Shown here in pieces: positions 1 through 5,789 of a DNA stretch of 9,784 nt (position 1 is its first letter; each line of letters opens with the position of its first letter). The notes under the pieces are model-generated. The model worked only from the letters and a program-made list of their open reading frames with translations, made no database searches and was not told the origin of the DNA. The stretch comes from Chloroflexota bacterium (GTDB lineage: Bacteria; Chloroflexota; Dehalococcoidia; UBA2979), in assembly GCA_002725365.1 (NCBI GenBank), contig PBOW01000068.1:7440-17223 (forward strand), in the 5' to 3' direction. The translations under genes were made by a program, and so were the position numbers.

Positions 1-53
1 AACGTGAGTGCTACCAAGAAAGCTATTCCTCCCGAGAGGAGCGCTCCAGTCAT
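1..53 (-). CDS. mraY: Phospho-MurNAc-pentapeptide transferase, N-terminal 17 codons only
   Basis: Only the start of this gene is in the window. The ATG (complement of 51-53) overlaps the murF stop codon in the arrangement ATGA, a 4-base overlap typical of translational coupling. The 17 visible residues read MTGALLSGGIAFLVALT, a hydrophobic start that fits the first membrane helix of MraY. MraY transfers phospho-MurNAc-pentapeptide from UDP to undecaprenyl phosphate at the cytoplasmic membrane, giving lipid I. A GGAG lies about ten bases before the start, inside murF. The identification rests mainly on position, since mraY follows murF in most dcw clusters, together with the hydrophobic N-terminus. 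No catalytic residue is visible. Confidence 0.72.
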   Translation of the reverse strand, partial: MTGALLSGGIAFLVALT

Positions 54-1471
54 AGTGTCTTATCCTTTTCATGTGATCGACTTTTGAGTTCTGATATCAA
101 CGCTGATGCAACCTCATCTAGTCTTAGGGAATGTGATCCTTTAATTAGTAGGGTGTCCCCAAAGTCAATAATCTCCAATAAGGCTTCTATTGCTTCTTGA
201 TTGCTATTAACCATTTCCACGGATGTGAGGCCGTATTCTTTTGCAGCTTGAGCGAGGACCCTGCTTTCATATCCTATCGTCACTAGGTGATCAACAGTAG
301 AAGCTGCATGGATTCCAGCTGCTATATGCTCTGCTCTTGACACAGAGCCTAGTTCCAACATGTCACCTAGAAGGGCAATTCTACTTCCCGCAGAGCTGTC
401 TAAAACTCGGAGTGCAGCTTCAAGTGATTTGGGCTGTGAATTATAGGTGTCGTTGAGTATGGTTATACCTCCAGGTATATCGGTCCTCTCAATACGATCA
501 CTGAAAATCATATTTTCCATTGTTTGGCTGATCTGCTCCGTTGTGTAGCCCATAGCAATTCCTGATGAAATCACCGCGATGACATTCTCAACCAAATGTG
601 TACCAGATAGCTCGATGGAGAATCGAGTACTTTCCGATTTATATCCAATATCGAATACAATCCGCCCGTCACTAGCTACTTCAATATTTGTGGCGGTAAC
701 GTCAGCTTTTGTATTCCCGGCTGCAGAAAAGCCCAAGATATTGCTTTTAGCGACCTGTCGCATTTGCCAAACAAGGGGGTCGTCGAAATTGAGAATAGAG
801 TGACCATTTTCAGGGAGTGATCTAGGTAATTCACTTTTTGCCAGCTGAATATTCTCTAAACTGCCCGCGCGAGACAGGTGTGTCGGCCCTACATTTAGTA
901 CTATGCCAATGTCTGGTTTGGCTACTTTGCACAGGAAGTCGATCTCACCTATTTCGTACATTCCCATTTCAATGATCGCTAGATTGGAGCTGGCAGGTGT
1001 CTCTAGAAGGCAGAGCGGCACTGATATTTCATTGTTGTAGTTTTTTCTGTTCCACGATGTATTTTCATAATTACTAAATATTTCTCCGGCTATATTTTTT
1101 GTGGTTGTTTTGCCCACACTGCCGGTTATTGCTAAAACCTTCGTGGCGATTTGTTTCCTCCATTCACTCCCCAGTCTTTGAAGAGCCATTAGGGAGTCGC
1201 GAACCAATATGAACGAGTGCTGCTGGGGCTTGGAGGACTCTTCGTCGATTAGGATCGCAGCGGCTCCGCGCTCGATTGCTTCTTCGACAAACGCGTGGCC
1301 GTTGTGTTTGGTTCCGCGCATGGCTACAAATAAATCTCCCTGCATGATTTCACGGGAGTCAATAACTGCCTTTTTTACGTTGATAGCACTGAGGAGATTA
1401 GATTCAATTATTTCATCCGCTAGTGACTCGGAAATGAAAGTTCCGGAAAGTTGTCTATCGGGATTTGGCAT
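50..1471 (-). CDS. murF: UDP-N-acetylmuramoyl-tripeptide--D-alanyl-D-alanine ligase MurF
   Basis: This cytoplasmic ATP-dependent ligase joins D-Ala-D-Ala to UDP-MurNAc-tripeptide, completing the pentapeptide precursor used by MraY. The 473 residues are full length for the family. Domain 1 contains VIDSR (37-40) and GDLFVAMRGTKHNGH (45-59), which bind the UDP substrate. The central domain has the P-loop ITGSVGKTTT (115-124), the NYNNEISVPL segment (144-153), the EMG motif (168-170) and NVGPTHL (193-199). The C-terminal domain has NDTYNSQPKSL (340-350), where most relatives have YNANP, and LLGDMLELG (367-375). The start is supported by GGGAGG about seven bases upstream, which overlaps the last codons of ftsI. 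The gap to ftsI is four bases, so the genes are almost certainly co-transcribed and coupled. Nothing suggests that it is damaged. Confidence 0.97.
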   Translation of the reverse strand: MPNPDRQLSGTFISESLADEIIESNLLSAINVKKAVIDSREIMQGDLFVAMRGTKHNGHAFVEEAIERGAAAILIDEESSKPQQHSFILVRDSLMALQRLGSEWRKQIATKVLAITGSVGKTTTKNIAGEIFSNYENTSWNRKNYNNEISVPLCLLETPASSNLAIIEMGMYEIGEIDFLCKVAKPDIGIVLNVGPTHLSRAGSLENIQLAKSELPRSLPENGHSILNFDDPLVWQMRQVAKSNILGFSAAGNTKADVTATNIEVASDGRIVFDIGYKSESTRFSIELSGTHLVENVIAVISSGIAMGYTTEQISQTMENMIFSDRIERTDIPGGITILNDTYNSQPKSLEAALRVLDSSAGSRIALLGDMLELGSVSRAEHIAAGIHAASTVDHLVTIGYESRVLAQAAKEYGLTSVEMVNSNQEAIEALLEIIDFGDTLLIKGSHSLRLDEVASALISELKSRSHEKDKTL

Positions 1472-1475
1472 AATC

Positions 1476-3311
1476 TTACCTCCCAGTCGTACCTTTACTT
1501 ACTTCACTCGGTATTTCACGATACCTTATAATTTCCTCGGCTATTTCAGAAAAAATGGGCGCAGCGGTCAGTCCAGCCAAGCCGTCATTTTCGCGTGGAT
1601 TGCTGAGCCTCACTAAGAGTCCGAAACTAGGCTCGCGTGCGGGTACAAACCCGATAAACGTTGCATCCATTTGATTTTCATCATATTTATTTGTTACAGG
1701 ATCAAAGCGAATAGCTGTCCCGGTTTTCCCTCCAACAGAATGTCCCTGAATTCGCGCTGCATGCCACTCGTTACTTTCTACTACAGTTTCCATAAGCCTC
1801 ATCATTGTATTTGCCGTATCAGTCGAAATGACTCTGTGTCCGTGTGCACACGCACCCCCAGTGAGCTCAACGTCGCCTATCAGGTAGGGGGTGGCTAGAC
1901 ATCCATCGGTATAAAAGGTGGTAAGTGTCATCAATGCCTGTAGAGGAGTCACTCTAACTCCATGTCCATACGCTTGAGTTCCCTTTGACATATCTGTCCA
2001 ATTAGGGTCACCTGGTGACACCAAATCACTTTTCGCCTCGCCTCGGATGTCCAGACCAGAAGTATGCCCGATATTGAAGAGGTCCATGTAAGAGTAGAAG
2101 TCAGAAGGTTCTACTAGACCTCCAATCCAAGCGGCACCAGTGTTGATTGAATGATTCAGAATTTCAGTGACAGTTACTTCACCGTAGACTCGCTGTTCCC
2201 AGTTTGAAATTTTAGCTCCGTCAACACAATCGCTTGCGAAGCAAAGAATTCCAATGTCCTTATACACTGTCTCTTCTGTAATTAAGCCAAGATCAATACC
2301 AATTGCCACGGAAAGGGGTTTAAATACAGATCCTGGTTCGTAGGTTTTTGCCACAGCAGAATTAACAGAATTCGCTATGTCACCCATGGTTAATTTGGAG
2401 TTCAGTTCTTGATAGGTTAGGGAAGGGTAACTATACATTGCCCTTATTGCTCCTATGTTCCCGTCAGTCAGATCAACCACTATCACATCTCCCGCGTCAG
2501 CTCTATATTTTTTTATCCCATCGGATAATTTGGAGCTTGCGATTTGTTGGATTTCGGAGTCTATTGTCAATTTTAGATTATTCCCAGGAATGGCCTTTTC
2601 CCCTATTGTTGGTGTGTATCCTAGTGTCCCGCCTAACGCATCCTGTTCCCTAAGGGTCCAACCAGGCGTTCCACTTAAAAATGAGTCATAATCTTTTTCT
2701 ATACCCCACAGCGGTTCCCCGTAACTGTTTACATATCCAATCAATTGCGAGGTCGCTGTTTCATCGGGATAAATTCTTTTTGAACGTGGCTGTAACTGGA
2801 CTGCGTACAGGGACAACCCTTGCAGTAGACCTCTTTGCCCTAGATCGAGGTTTCGTAGAAGAGGAGTTCCTGAGGCATCTGAGTCTTTTCCTAAATGAAT
2901 CAGCCAAGAAAGTAGTTGATCTTTAGGAATGTCATGCGTGATTGATATGGTATCCCCTAAATATTTTACTAATTCACTTGCGGTATGTTCTGCTTCATTG
3001 GGATCCGCTATCCAATGGACGCTATCCAGATACAAGTCCCATGATTCAACTGAAAGGGCAAGTGGCAAGCCATTGGCATCGGTTATGACTCCTCTCTGAG
3101 CTGGAATGTCTATTAAATCGAGTTGTGCGGATTTGGCGTTCGCACTCAGAACACCATGTTGCTCTATTTGTAATTCATAAAGCCTCAGCAAAATCATCCC
3201 AATTCCGGCAATAACTAACGTCGCAAGGAATATGTGCCGCCAGCTAACGGCACCCGCACGATAAGTAGATATGTTTTGTGAGGGATTATTTTTCTTGATC
3301 ATCCGCACCAT
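1476..3311 (-). CDS. ftsI: Septal peptidoglycan transpeptidase, class B penicillin-binding protein (FtsI/PBP3 type)
   Basis: The protein is a 611-residue class B penicillin-binding protein. A short basic cytoplasmic tail is followed by one membrane anchor (about 26-46), then a dimerisation domain that starts at QRGVITDANGLPLA (72-85). The transpeptidase domain carries all three active-site motifs: EPGSVFK (S328 nucleophile, K331), SIN (388-390) and KTGT (529-532). It crosslinks peptidoglycan outside the membrane at the division site, working with FtsW. Its place between ftsL and murF identifies it as the division enzyme rather than an elongation PBP. No C-terminal PASTA repeat is present; the chain ends soon after the transpeptidase fold. 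Two cysteine pairs in the outer domain (C357/C362 and C471/C488) could form disulfides. The ribosome site before the ATG is weak (GAGTGA overlapping the ftsL stop), so translation may depend on coupling. Met4 is an alternative start. Confidence 0.95.
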   Translation of the reverse strand: MVRMIKKNNPSQNISTYRAGAVSWRHIFLATLVIAGIGMILLRLYELQIEQHGVLSANAKSAQLDLIDIPAQRGVITDANGLPLALSVESWDLYLDSVHWIADPNEAEHTASELVKYLGDTISITHDIPKDQLLSWLIHLGKDSDASGTPLLRNLDLGQRGLLQGLSLYAVQLQPRSKRIYPDETATSQLIGYVNSYGEPLWGIEKDYDSFLSGTPGWTLREQDALGGTLGYTPTIGEKAIPGNNLKLTIDSEIQQIASSKLSDGIKKYRADAGDVIVVDLTDGNIGAIRAMYSYPSLTYQELNSKLTMGDIANSVNSAVAKTYEPGSVFKPLSVAIGIDLGLITEETVYKDIGILCFASDCVDGAKISNWEQRVYGEVTVTEILNHSINTGAAWIGGLVEPSDFYSYMDLFNIGHTSGLDIRGEAKSDLVSPGDPNWTDMSKGTQAYGHGVRVTPLQALMTLTTFYTDGCLATPYLIGDVELTGGACAHGHRVISTDTANTMMRLMETVVESNEWHAARIQGHSVGGKTGTAIRFDPVTNKYDENQMDATFIGFVPAREPSFGLLVRLSNPRENDGLAGLTAAPIFSEIAEEIIRYREIPSEVSKGTTGR

Positions 3312-3320
3312 TTTTCACTA

Positions 3321-3818
3321 TCACTCGGTAGTTAGGTCATCAATAATCAGCGAATAATTCAGTATTCTTGCTAATTCACTTGGCAGGAATTGCTTCGGTA
3401 GGTATTCACCTGTGTCACGATATGTATCGATGAAGTCTTGGTCGATCAGTTGTTCATCGGGCTCTCTTTGGATGTAGGTATTATCTCGTTCGGAGCTTAT
3501 CGTTTTGTGCAGAATGGCAAGATCTTGGGCTAATTCTGCGCTGAGAAGGTTTGAGTTGTACGCTATTTCCGCGGACTGCTGATGTATCAAGGAAAGTTCA
3601 CTGGCGAGTACTGGAATCTTGGCAGTTGTGTGCACTTGAAAGATTCCTAAGGCTGAAGCAATGAGAGTCAGGACCCAAGCAACAAGAGTCGCTCGAGATC
3701 CGGTCCCTACACCATTTTCCTCTGTTCTATTTAATGTTGGGTTTTGAGAAGTTTGGTTGGGGGCTAAATTTAACTGATTGTCTAGTTTTTCACTGAGATC
3801 AAGGGAACTTTTATACAT
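3321..3818 (-). CDS. ftsL: FtsL-like bitopic cell-division protein
   Basis: This 165-residue protein has a hydrophilic N-terminal tail of about 42 residues, one membrane helix (about 43-61, TLVAWVLTLIASALGIF) and an outer segment with heptad-like hydrophobic spacing (about 67-110) that looks like a coiled coil. The acidic C-terminal tail has no recognised domain. This layout and the position between rsmH and ftsI are the hallmarks of FtsL, which joins FtsB and FtsQ to activate FtsWI at the septum. FtsL sequences diverge widely, so the call rests on topology and synteny, not on motifs. I chose the ATG at 3818 because it follows AGGTG at good spacing and overlaps the rsmH stop by 8 bases. A longer reading from 3851 would overlap rsmH by 41 bases and has no clear ribosome site. 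The outer tail is longer than that of E. coli FtsL. Confidence 0.7.
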   Translation of the reverse strand: MYKSSLDLSEKLDNQLNLAPNQTSQNPTLNRTEENGVGTGSRATLVAWVLTLIASALGIFQVHTTAKIPVLASELSLIHQQSAEIAYNSNLLSAELAQDLAILHKTISSERDNTYIQREPDEQLIDQDFIDTYRDTGEYLPKQFLPSELARILNYSLIIDDLTTE

Positions 3819-4812
3819 TATGCACCTGTCGATCGAGTACTTCAGCGACACGAAGTTTTGAGGAGCGTGAACGCGGGTTGCTTAATATCTCATGCGAGCT
3901 GGGTACAAGAGGTTTGCGAGTTACCGGGCGTAGTCTAGCCACATGATCGCAGGTGCAAATCGGCTGTTTTTTTGAGCATAGACAGTCAGTTGATTCAGTT
4001 TTAATAAATGTTTTTACTATCCGATCCTCGAGCGAATGGAAGGCGATGACTGCTAATCTTCCATAACTATTTTTTCTGTTCAGATTCGGAATTTTCAGTA
4101 AATTTAGTGACGAAAGCAGCCCCACCTCCAGATCTTTCAATTCAGTATTTACAGCTATTCGTAGTGCTTGAAAAGTTTTAGTTGCAGGATGAATTTTTAC
4201 CTTCTGCTTGGTAGACATATTCAGAAGCACAGCCCTACTTACTAGTTCAGCGAGTTGCTTTGTGGTTGATATGGGTCGAGCTTCAGAGATGATTTTCGAT
4301 ATCCTTCGGGCTTTAGGCTCATCACCGAAATTTCTTAGGACATGCTCAAGTTCGTCAACTGAGTATTTGTTGACTATGTCAGCAGCCGTAGTTTTTGTTT
4401 GTGGATCCATTCGCATATCTAGAGGTTCGTTTCTAATAAAGGAAAATCCTCTCCCTGAACTCTCTAGTTGCATTGACGAAATTCCGAGATCCAACAAAAT
4501 TCCATCTACCTGCTCAACTCCGACGGTTTTGCAAATTGACTCCATATCCGCAAAGCTTCCCTGCTTGAGAGTTATATTTTCCCGGTAGGGTCTTAACAGG
4601 AATTCAGTAAGATTGAGTGCTTCAGGGTCTTTATCAATTCCTATGATGGATGCAGAGTTATTAGACGCTTGTAATATTGCTTCTGTATGACCACCAGCAC
4701 CAATCGTTCCGTCGATGTAGATTCCGCCATCACGGATTTGCAAATATTCGACGACCTCTTTAGTCATTACTGATGTATGTGGCTGTTTTTGTTCGGTGTT
4801 AAGTATGTTCAT
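3811..4812 (-). CDS. rsmH: 16S rRNA (cytosine-1402-N4)-methyltransferase RsmH (MraW)
   Basis: RsmH uses S-adenosylmethionine to methylate N4 of C1402 in the decoding centre of 16S rRNA. The 333 residues show the family pattern: HTSVMTKEV (12-20), the SAM loop YIDGTIGAGGH (32-42), IGIDKDP (57-63), DGILLDLGISSMQL (103-116), GRGFSF (120-125), PLDMRMD (130-136), HPATKTFQALRIAVN (208-222) and FHSLEDR (258-264). A CLCS...CTC cysteine cluster (277-288) resembles a metal site. I chose the ATG at 4812 because the conserved region begins only 11 residues later and CGGGGA lies four bases upstream. The frame is open up to an ATG at 4875, but those 21 extra codons overlap the base-paired leader and match nothing in the family. 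The gene overlaps ftsL by 8 bases. Confidence 0.95.
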   Translation of the reverse strand: MNILNTEQKQPHTSVMTKEVVEYLQIRDGGIYIDGTIGAGGHTEAILQASNNSASIIGIDKDPEALNLTEFLLRPYRENITLKQGSFADMESICKTVGVEQVDGILLDLGISSMQLESSGRGFSFIRNEPLDMRMDPQTKTTAADIVNKYSVDELEHVLRNFGDEPKARRISKIISEARPISTTKQLAELVSRAVLLNMSTKQKVKIHPATKTFQALRIAVNTELKDLEVGLLSSLNLLKIPNLNRKNSYGRLAVIAFHSLEDRIVKTFIKTESTDCLCSKKQPICTCDHVARLRPVTRKPLVPSSHEILSNPRSRSSKLRVAEVLDRQVHNV

Positions 4813-4852
4813 CTGGTCCCCGGTGCTAACGGATTCCCCTAGTGGAATATAT

Positions 4853-4924
4853 TTTGGGGTGGCTCCGTTTTCCATATGTTGGCGGGGATTAACATTAGTA
4901 TGGCGTTAGCGGAGCCACCCCAAA
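4853..4924 (-). repeat. 15-bp perfect inverted repeat with a C-rich loop upstream of rsmH
   Basis: Arms 4853-4867 and 4910-4924 are perfectly complementary over 15 bp, giving GGGGTGGCTCCG and its complement plus a three-base A/T end. The 42-nt loop has an inner hairpin (4876-4880 with 4891-4895) that displays AATCCCCGCC. Within that loop TCCCCG is complementary to CGGGGA of the rsmH ribosome site. The bases after the 5' arm (GCTAACG in the transcript, 4904-4910) are complementary to CGTTAGC just before the ribosome site (4825-4831), which would make an H-type pseudoknot. No U tract follows, which argues against a terminator. Confidence 0.72.
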
Positions 4925-4954
4925 TACCGAGTGGTCTCAGTTTTACTGATTGTC

Positions 4955-5090
4955 ACTACGGTAAAGAGCGCGCTGCGAATGAATTCTTTCGAGCAAGGTC
5001 TTTTGTTGTGTTGTCGAGGGGGCGACGTCCTATTATTTCTGACCTAATTCAATTGAACTGGGGCACTCACATCGCGCTCTCTACCGTAGT
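4955..5090 (-). repeat. 18-bp inverted repeat closing the 5' domain of the rsmH leader
   Basis: Arm 4955-4972 pairs with 5073-5090 over 18 positions. Seventeen are Watson-Crick. The remaining one (4964 with 5081) is A against C on the plus strand but U against G in the minus-strand transcript, so it stays paired only in the sense mRNA. A further G-U pair (4954/5091) and a UGU/ACA extension past a small bulge are possible. Inside the roughly 100-nt loop, TGAATT and AGGTC can pair with AATTCA and GACCT across a ten-base one-sided bulge, and GTCG/CGAC can cap this. The result would be a long, interrupted hairpin. Confidence 0.7.
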
Positions 5091-5107
5091 ACACAAACCA
5101 CTGTGTC

Positions 5108-5539
5108 TTATCTGCTCCTTTCATCAGGAAGAAAATCCAATAAAATTTTGGGACAGCGGGCTGGTGCCCATATCTCTATGTAATCGCCACAAGCAGAAAG
5201 AATGACGCTACCACTTGAAAGATTCGCATATTCTCGATATTTAATAGGAATGGAAAATCGTCCCCGTTCGTCTATATCGACTCCATACGCGTTCCCGAGG
5301 AGGCCTCTGCGCCGCTCTCGGACTTCACCATCTCGCGATCCTTCGATATTAGGAAAATTCCGTTGTGACTCAGCACCGAACTTTCCTTTTGAGAAAACTT
5401 CAATACAGCCGTCCTCACTAATCACGAGAATTCCGTGACCAGTGCCGGTCCCAGAGTCAGAATTGAACTCTTGAAGATGCTTCAACGGCATCGCCAGGCG
5501 ACCATTAGAATCTAATTTGGCTCGAACTGTTCCGAACAT
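5108..5539 (-). CDS. mraZ: Transcriptional regulator MraZ
   Basis: MraZ is a DNA-binding protein of the AbrB-like fold, encoded as the first gene of dcw clusters and known in several bacteria to regulate its own operon by binding repeats in its promoter. The 143 residues contain the expected two tandem half-domains, each with a DxxGR signature: LDSNGRLAMPLK (9-20) and VDIDERGRFSIPIKYR (near 86-101). Length is normal for the family. The ATG at 5539 follows AGGGA with five bases between. That ribosome site is itself part of one of three ATCCCTA boxes upstream, so a protein bound there would cover both promoter and ribosome site. It is separated from rsmH by the structured leader, which is unusual spacing compared with the rest of the operon. 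The gene appears intact. Confidence 0.95.
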   Translation of the reverse strand: MFGTVRAKLDSNGRLAMPLKHLQEFNSDSGTGTGHGILVISEDGCIEVFSKGKFGAESQRNFPNIEGSRDGEVRERRRGLLGNAYGVDIDERGRFSIPIKYREYANLSSGSVILSACGDYIEIWAPARCPKILLDFLPDERSR

Positions 5540-5542
5540 TAC

Positions 5543-5632
5543 AATCCCTATTTAATCTAATATCACGGAAATTATACTATATAAATCCCTATTTGGTCTA
5601 TTAATATCATAGTAATGACAAATTGATCCCTA
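5543..5632 (-). repeat. Three ATCCCTA boxes at exact 41-bp spacing upstream of mraZ
   Basis: ATCCCTA occurs at 5544-5550, 5585-5591 and 5626-5632, each exactly 41 bp from the next, close to four helical turns, so all three face the same side of DNA. The first two belong to a longer repeat, AATCCCTATTTNNTCTA (5543-5559 and 5584-5600), identical at 15 of 17 positions. Read towards mraZ the core is TAGGGAT. Copy 1 contains the mraZ ribosome site and copy 2 covers the likely -35. MraZ proteins are known to bind GGG-centred direct repeats, so an autoregulatory operator is a natural reading, although known MraZ repeats are much more closely spaced. Confidence 0.6.
5571..5600 (-). promoter_or_regulatory. 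Probable mraZ (dcw operon) promoter
   Basis: On the minus strand a perfect TATAAT (complement of 5571-5576) lies about 31 bases before the mraZ ATG. A possible -35 element, TAGACC (complement of 5595-5600), matches four of six consensus bases at 18-bp spacing. Predicted transcription would begin near 5564, giving a leader of about 25 bases before mraZ. The -35 falls inside the second copy of the 17-bp repeat, which suggests that a repeat-binding protein would compete with RNA polymerase. Confidence 0.5.
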
Positions 5633-5695
5633 AGAATGTGTATAGTGCTCTATTGGTTTTGAACGCAATGGTTAAGGATGGGGCCGACAGGTAAC

Positions 5696-5789
5696 CCGGT
5701 CTAACCCGTCGAGCTTCACAGGACGTATGAGATTGTGTAATGCAGAGGCCTACGCTTTTGCTAGGGTCGTGCAGGACGTGTTAGACCGG
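5696..5789. other. Compact structured element between tal and mraZ
   Basis: Arms 5696-5710 and 5775-5789 pair over 15 positions with one mismatch (5706/5779). The 64-base interior can form two smaller hairpins: CACA/TGTG (around 5716-5737), and CCTA-GC/GC-TAGG with a four-T loop (around 5749-5766), framed by TGCA/TGCA. The overall shape is a three-way junction. The octamer CAGGACGT appears twice (5719-5726 and 5772-5778 plus preceding base). The outer stem covers the tal stop codon. No U tract follows on either strand, so it is not a standard intrinsic terminator. I could not match it to tRNA, SRP RNA, RNase P RNA, tmRNA or a familiar riboswitch. It could be a tal 3' end structure that protects mRNA or a small RNA; the strand is undecided. 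The rest of 5540-5780 holds the mraZ promoter and boxes. Confidence 0.5.

Larger units (their letters stand above)
4813..5107 (-). ncRNA. Structured mRNA leader between mraZ and rsmH
   Basis: This 295-base gap, in an otherwise tightly packed operon, holds no credible gene. Read on the minus strand it contains two long inverted repeats, listed separately, which would fold into a large 5' domain (4955-5090) and a 3' domain (4853-4924), followed by the rsmH ribosome site. A small hairpin may form from TCAGT and ACTGA between them. After the 3' domain come a weak hairpin (ATTCC/GGAAT), the segment CGTTAGC (complement of 4825-4831) and the CGGGGA ribosome site (complement of 4817-4822). Neither helix is followed by a run of U on either strand, so control of translation is more likely than intrinsic termination. 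The position matches that of the mraW RNA motif reported upstream of rsmH in Actinobacteria; homology is unproven. The ligand or protein partner is unknown. Confidence 0.6.

Noticed and set aside
4813..4875. Longer RsmH N-terminus starting at 4875
   Set aside because: The 21 extra residues have no counterpart in the family and lie in the helix and ribosome-site region, while the ATG at 4812 has a good ribosome site.
4853..4924. Intrinsic terminator between mraZ and rsmH
   Set aside because: The helix is strong, but neither strand has a run of U after it; the minus strand continues with AAAATATATT.
4876..5205. Plus-strand open frame of 109 codons opposite the mraZ-rsmH gap
   Set aside because: It overlaps the mraZ 3' end by nearly 100 bases, has no convincing ribosome site, shows no recognisable domain, and its bases are better explained by the two inverted repeats of the leader.
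5615..5646. Plus-strand promoter for the structured element (TATAGT at 5641-5646)
   Set aside because: TTGATC is only 12 bp upstream and ATGACA is 20 bp upstream, so neither gives a normal spacer. A promoter is possible but unsupported.
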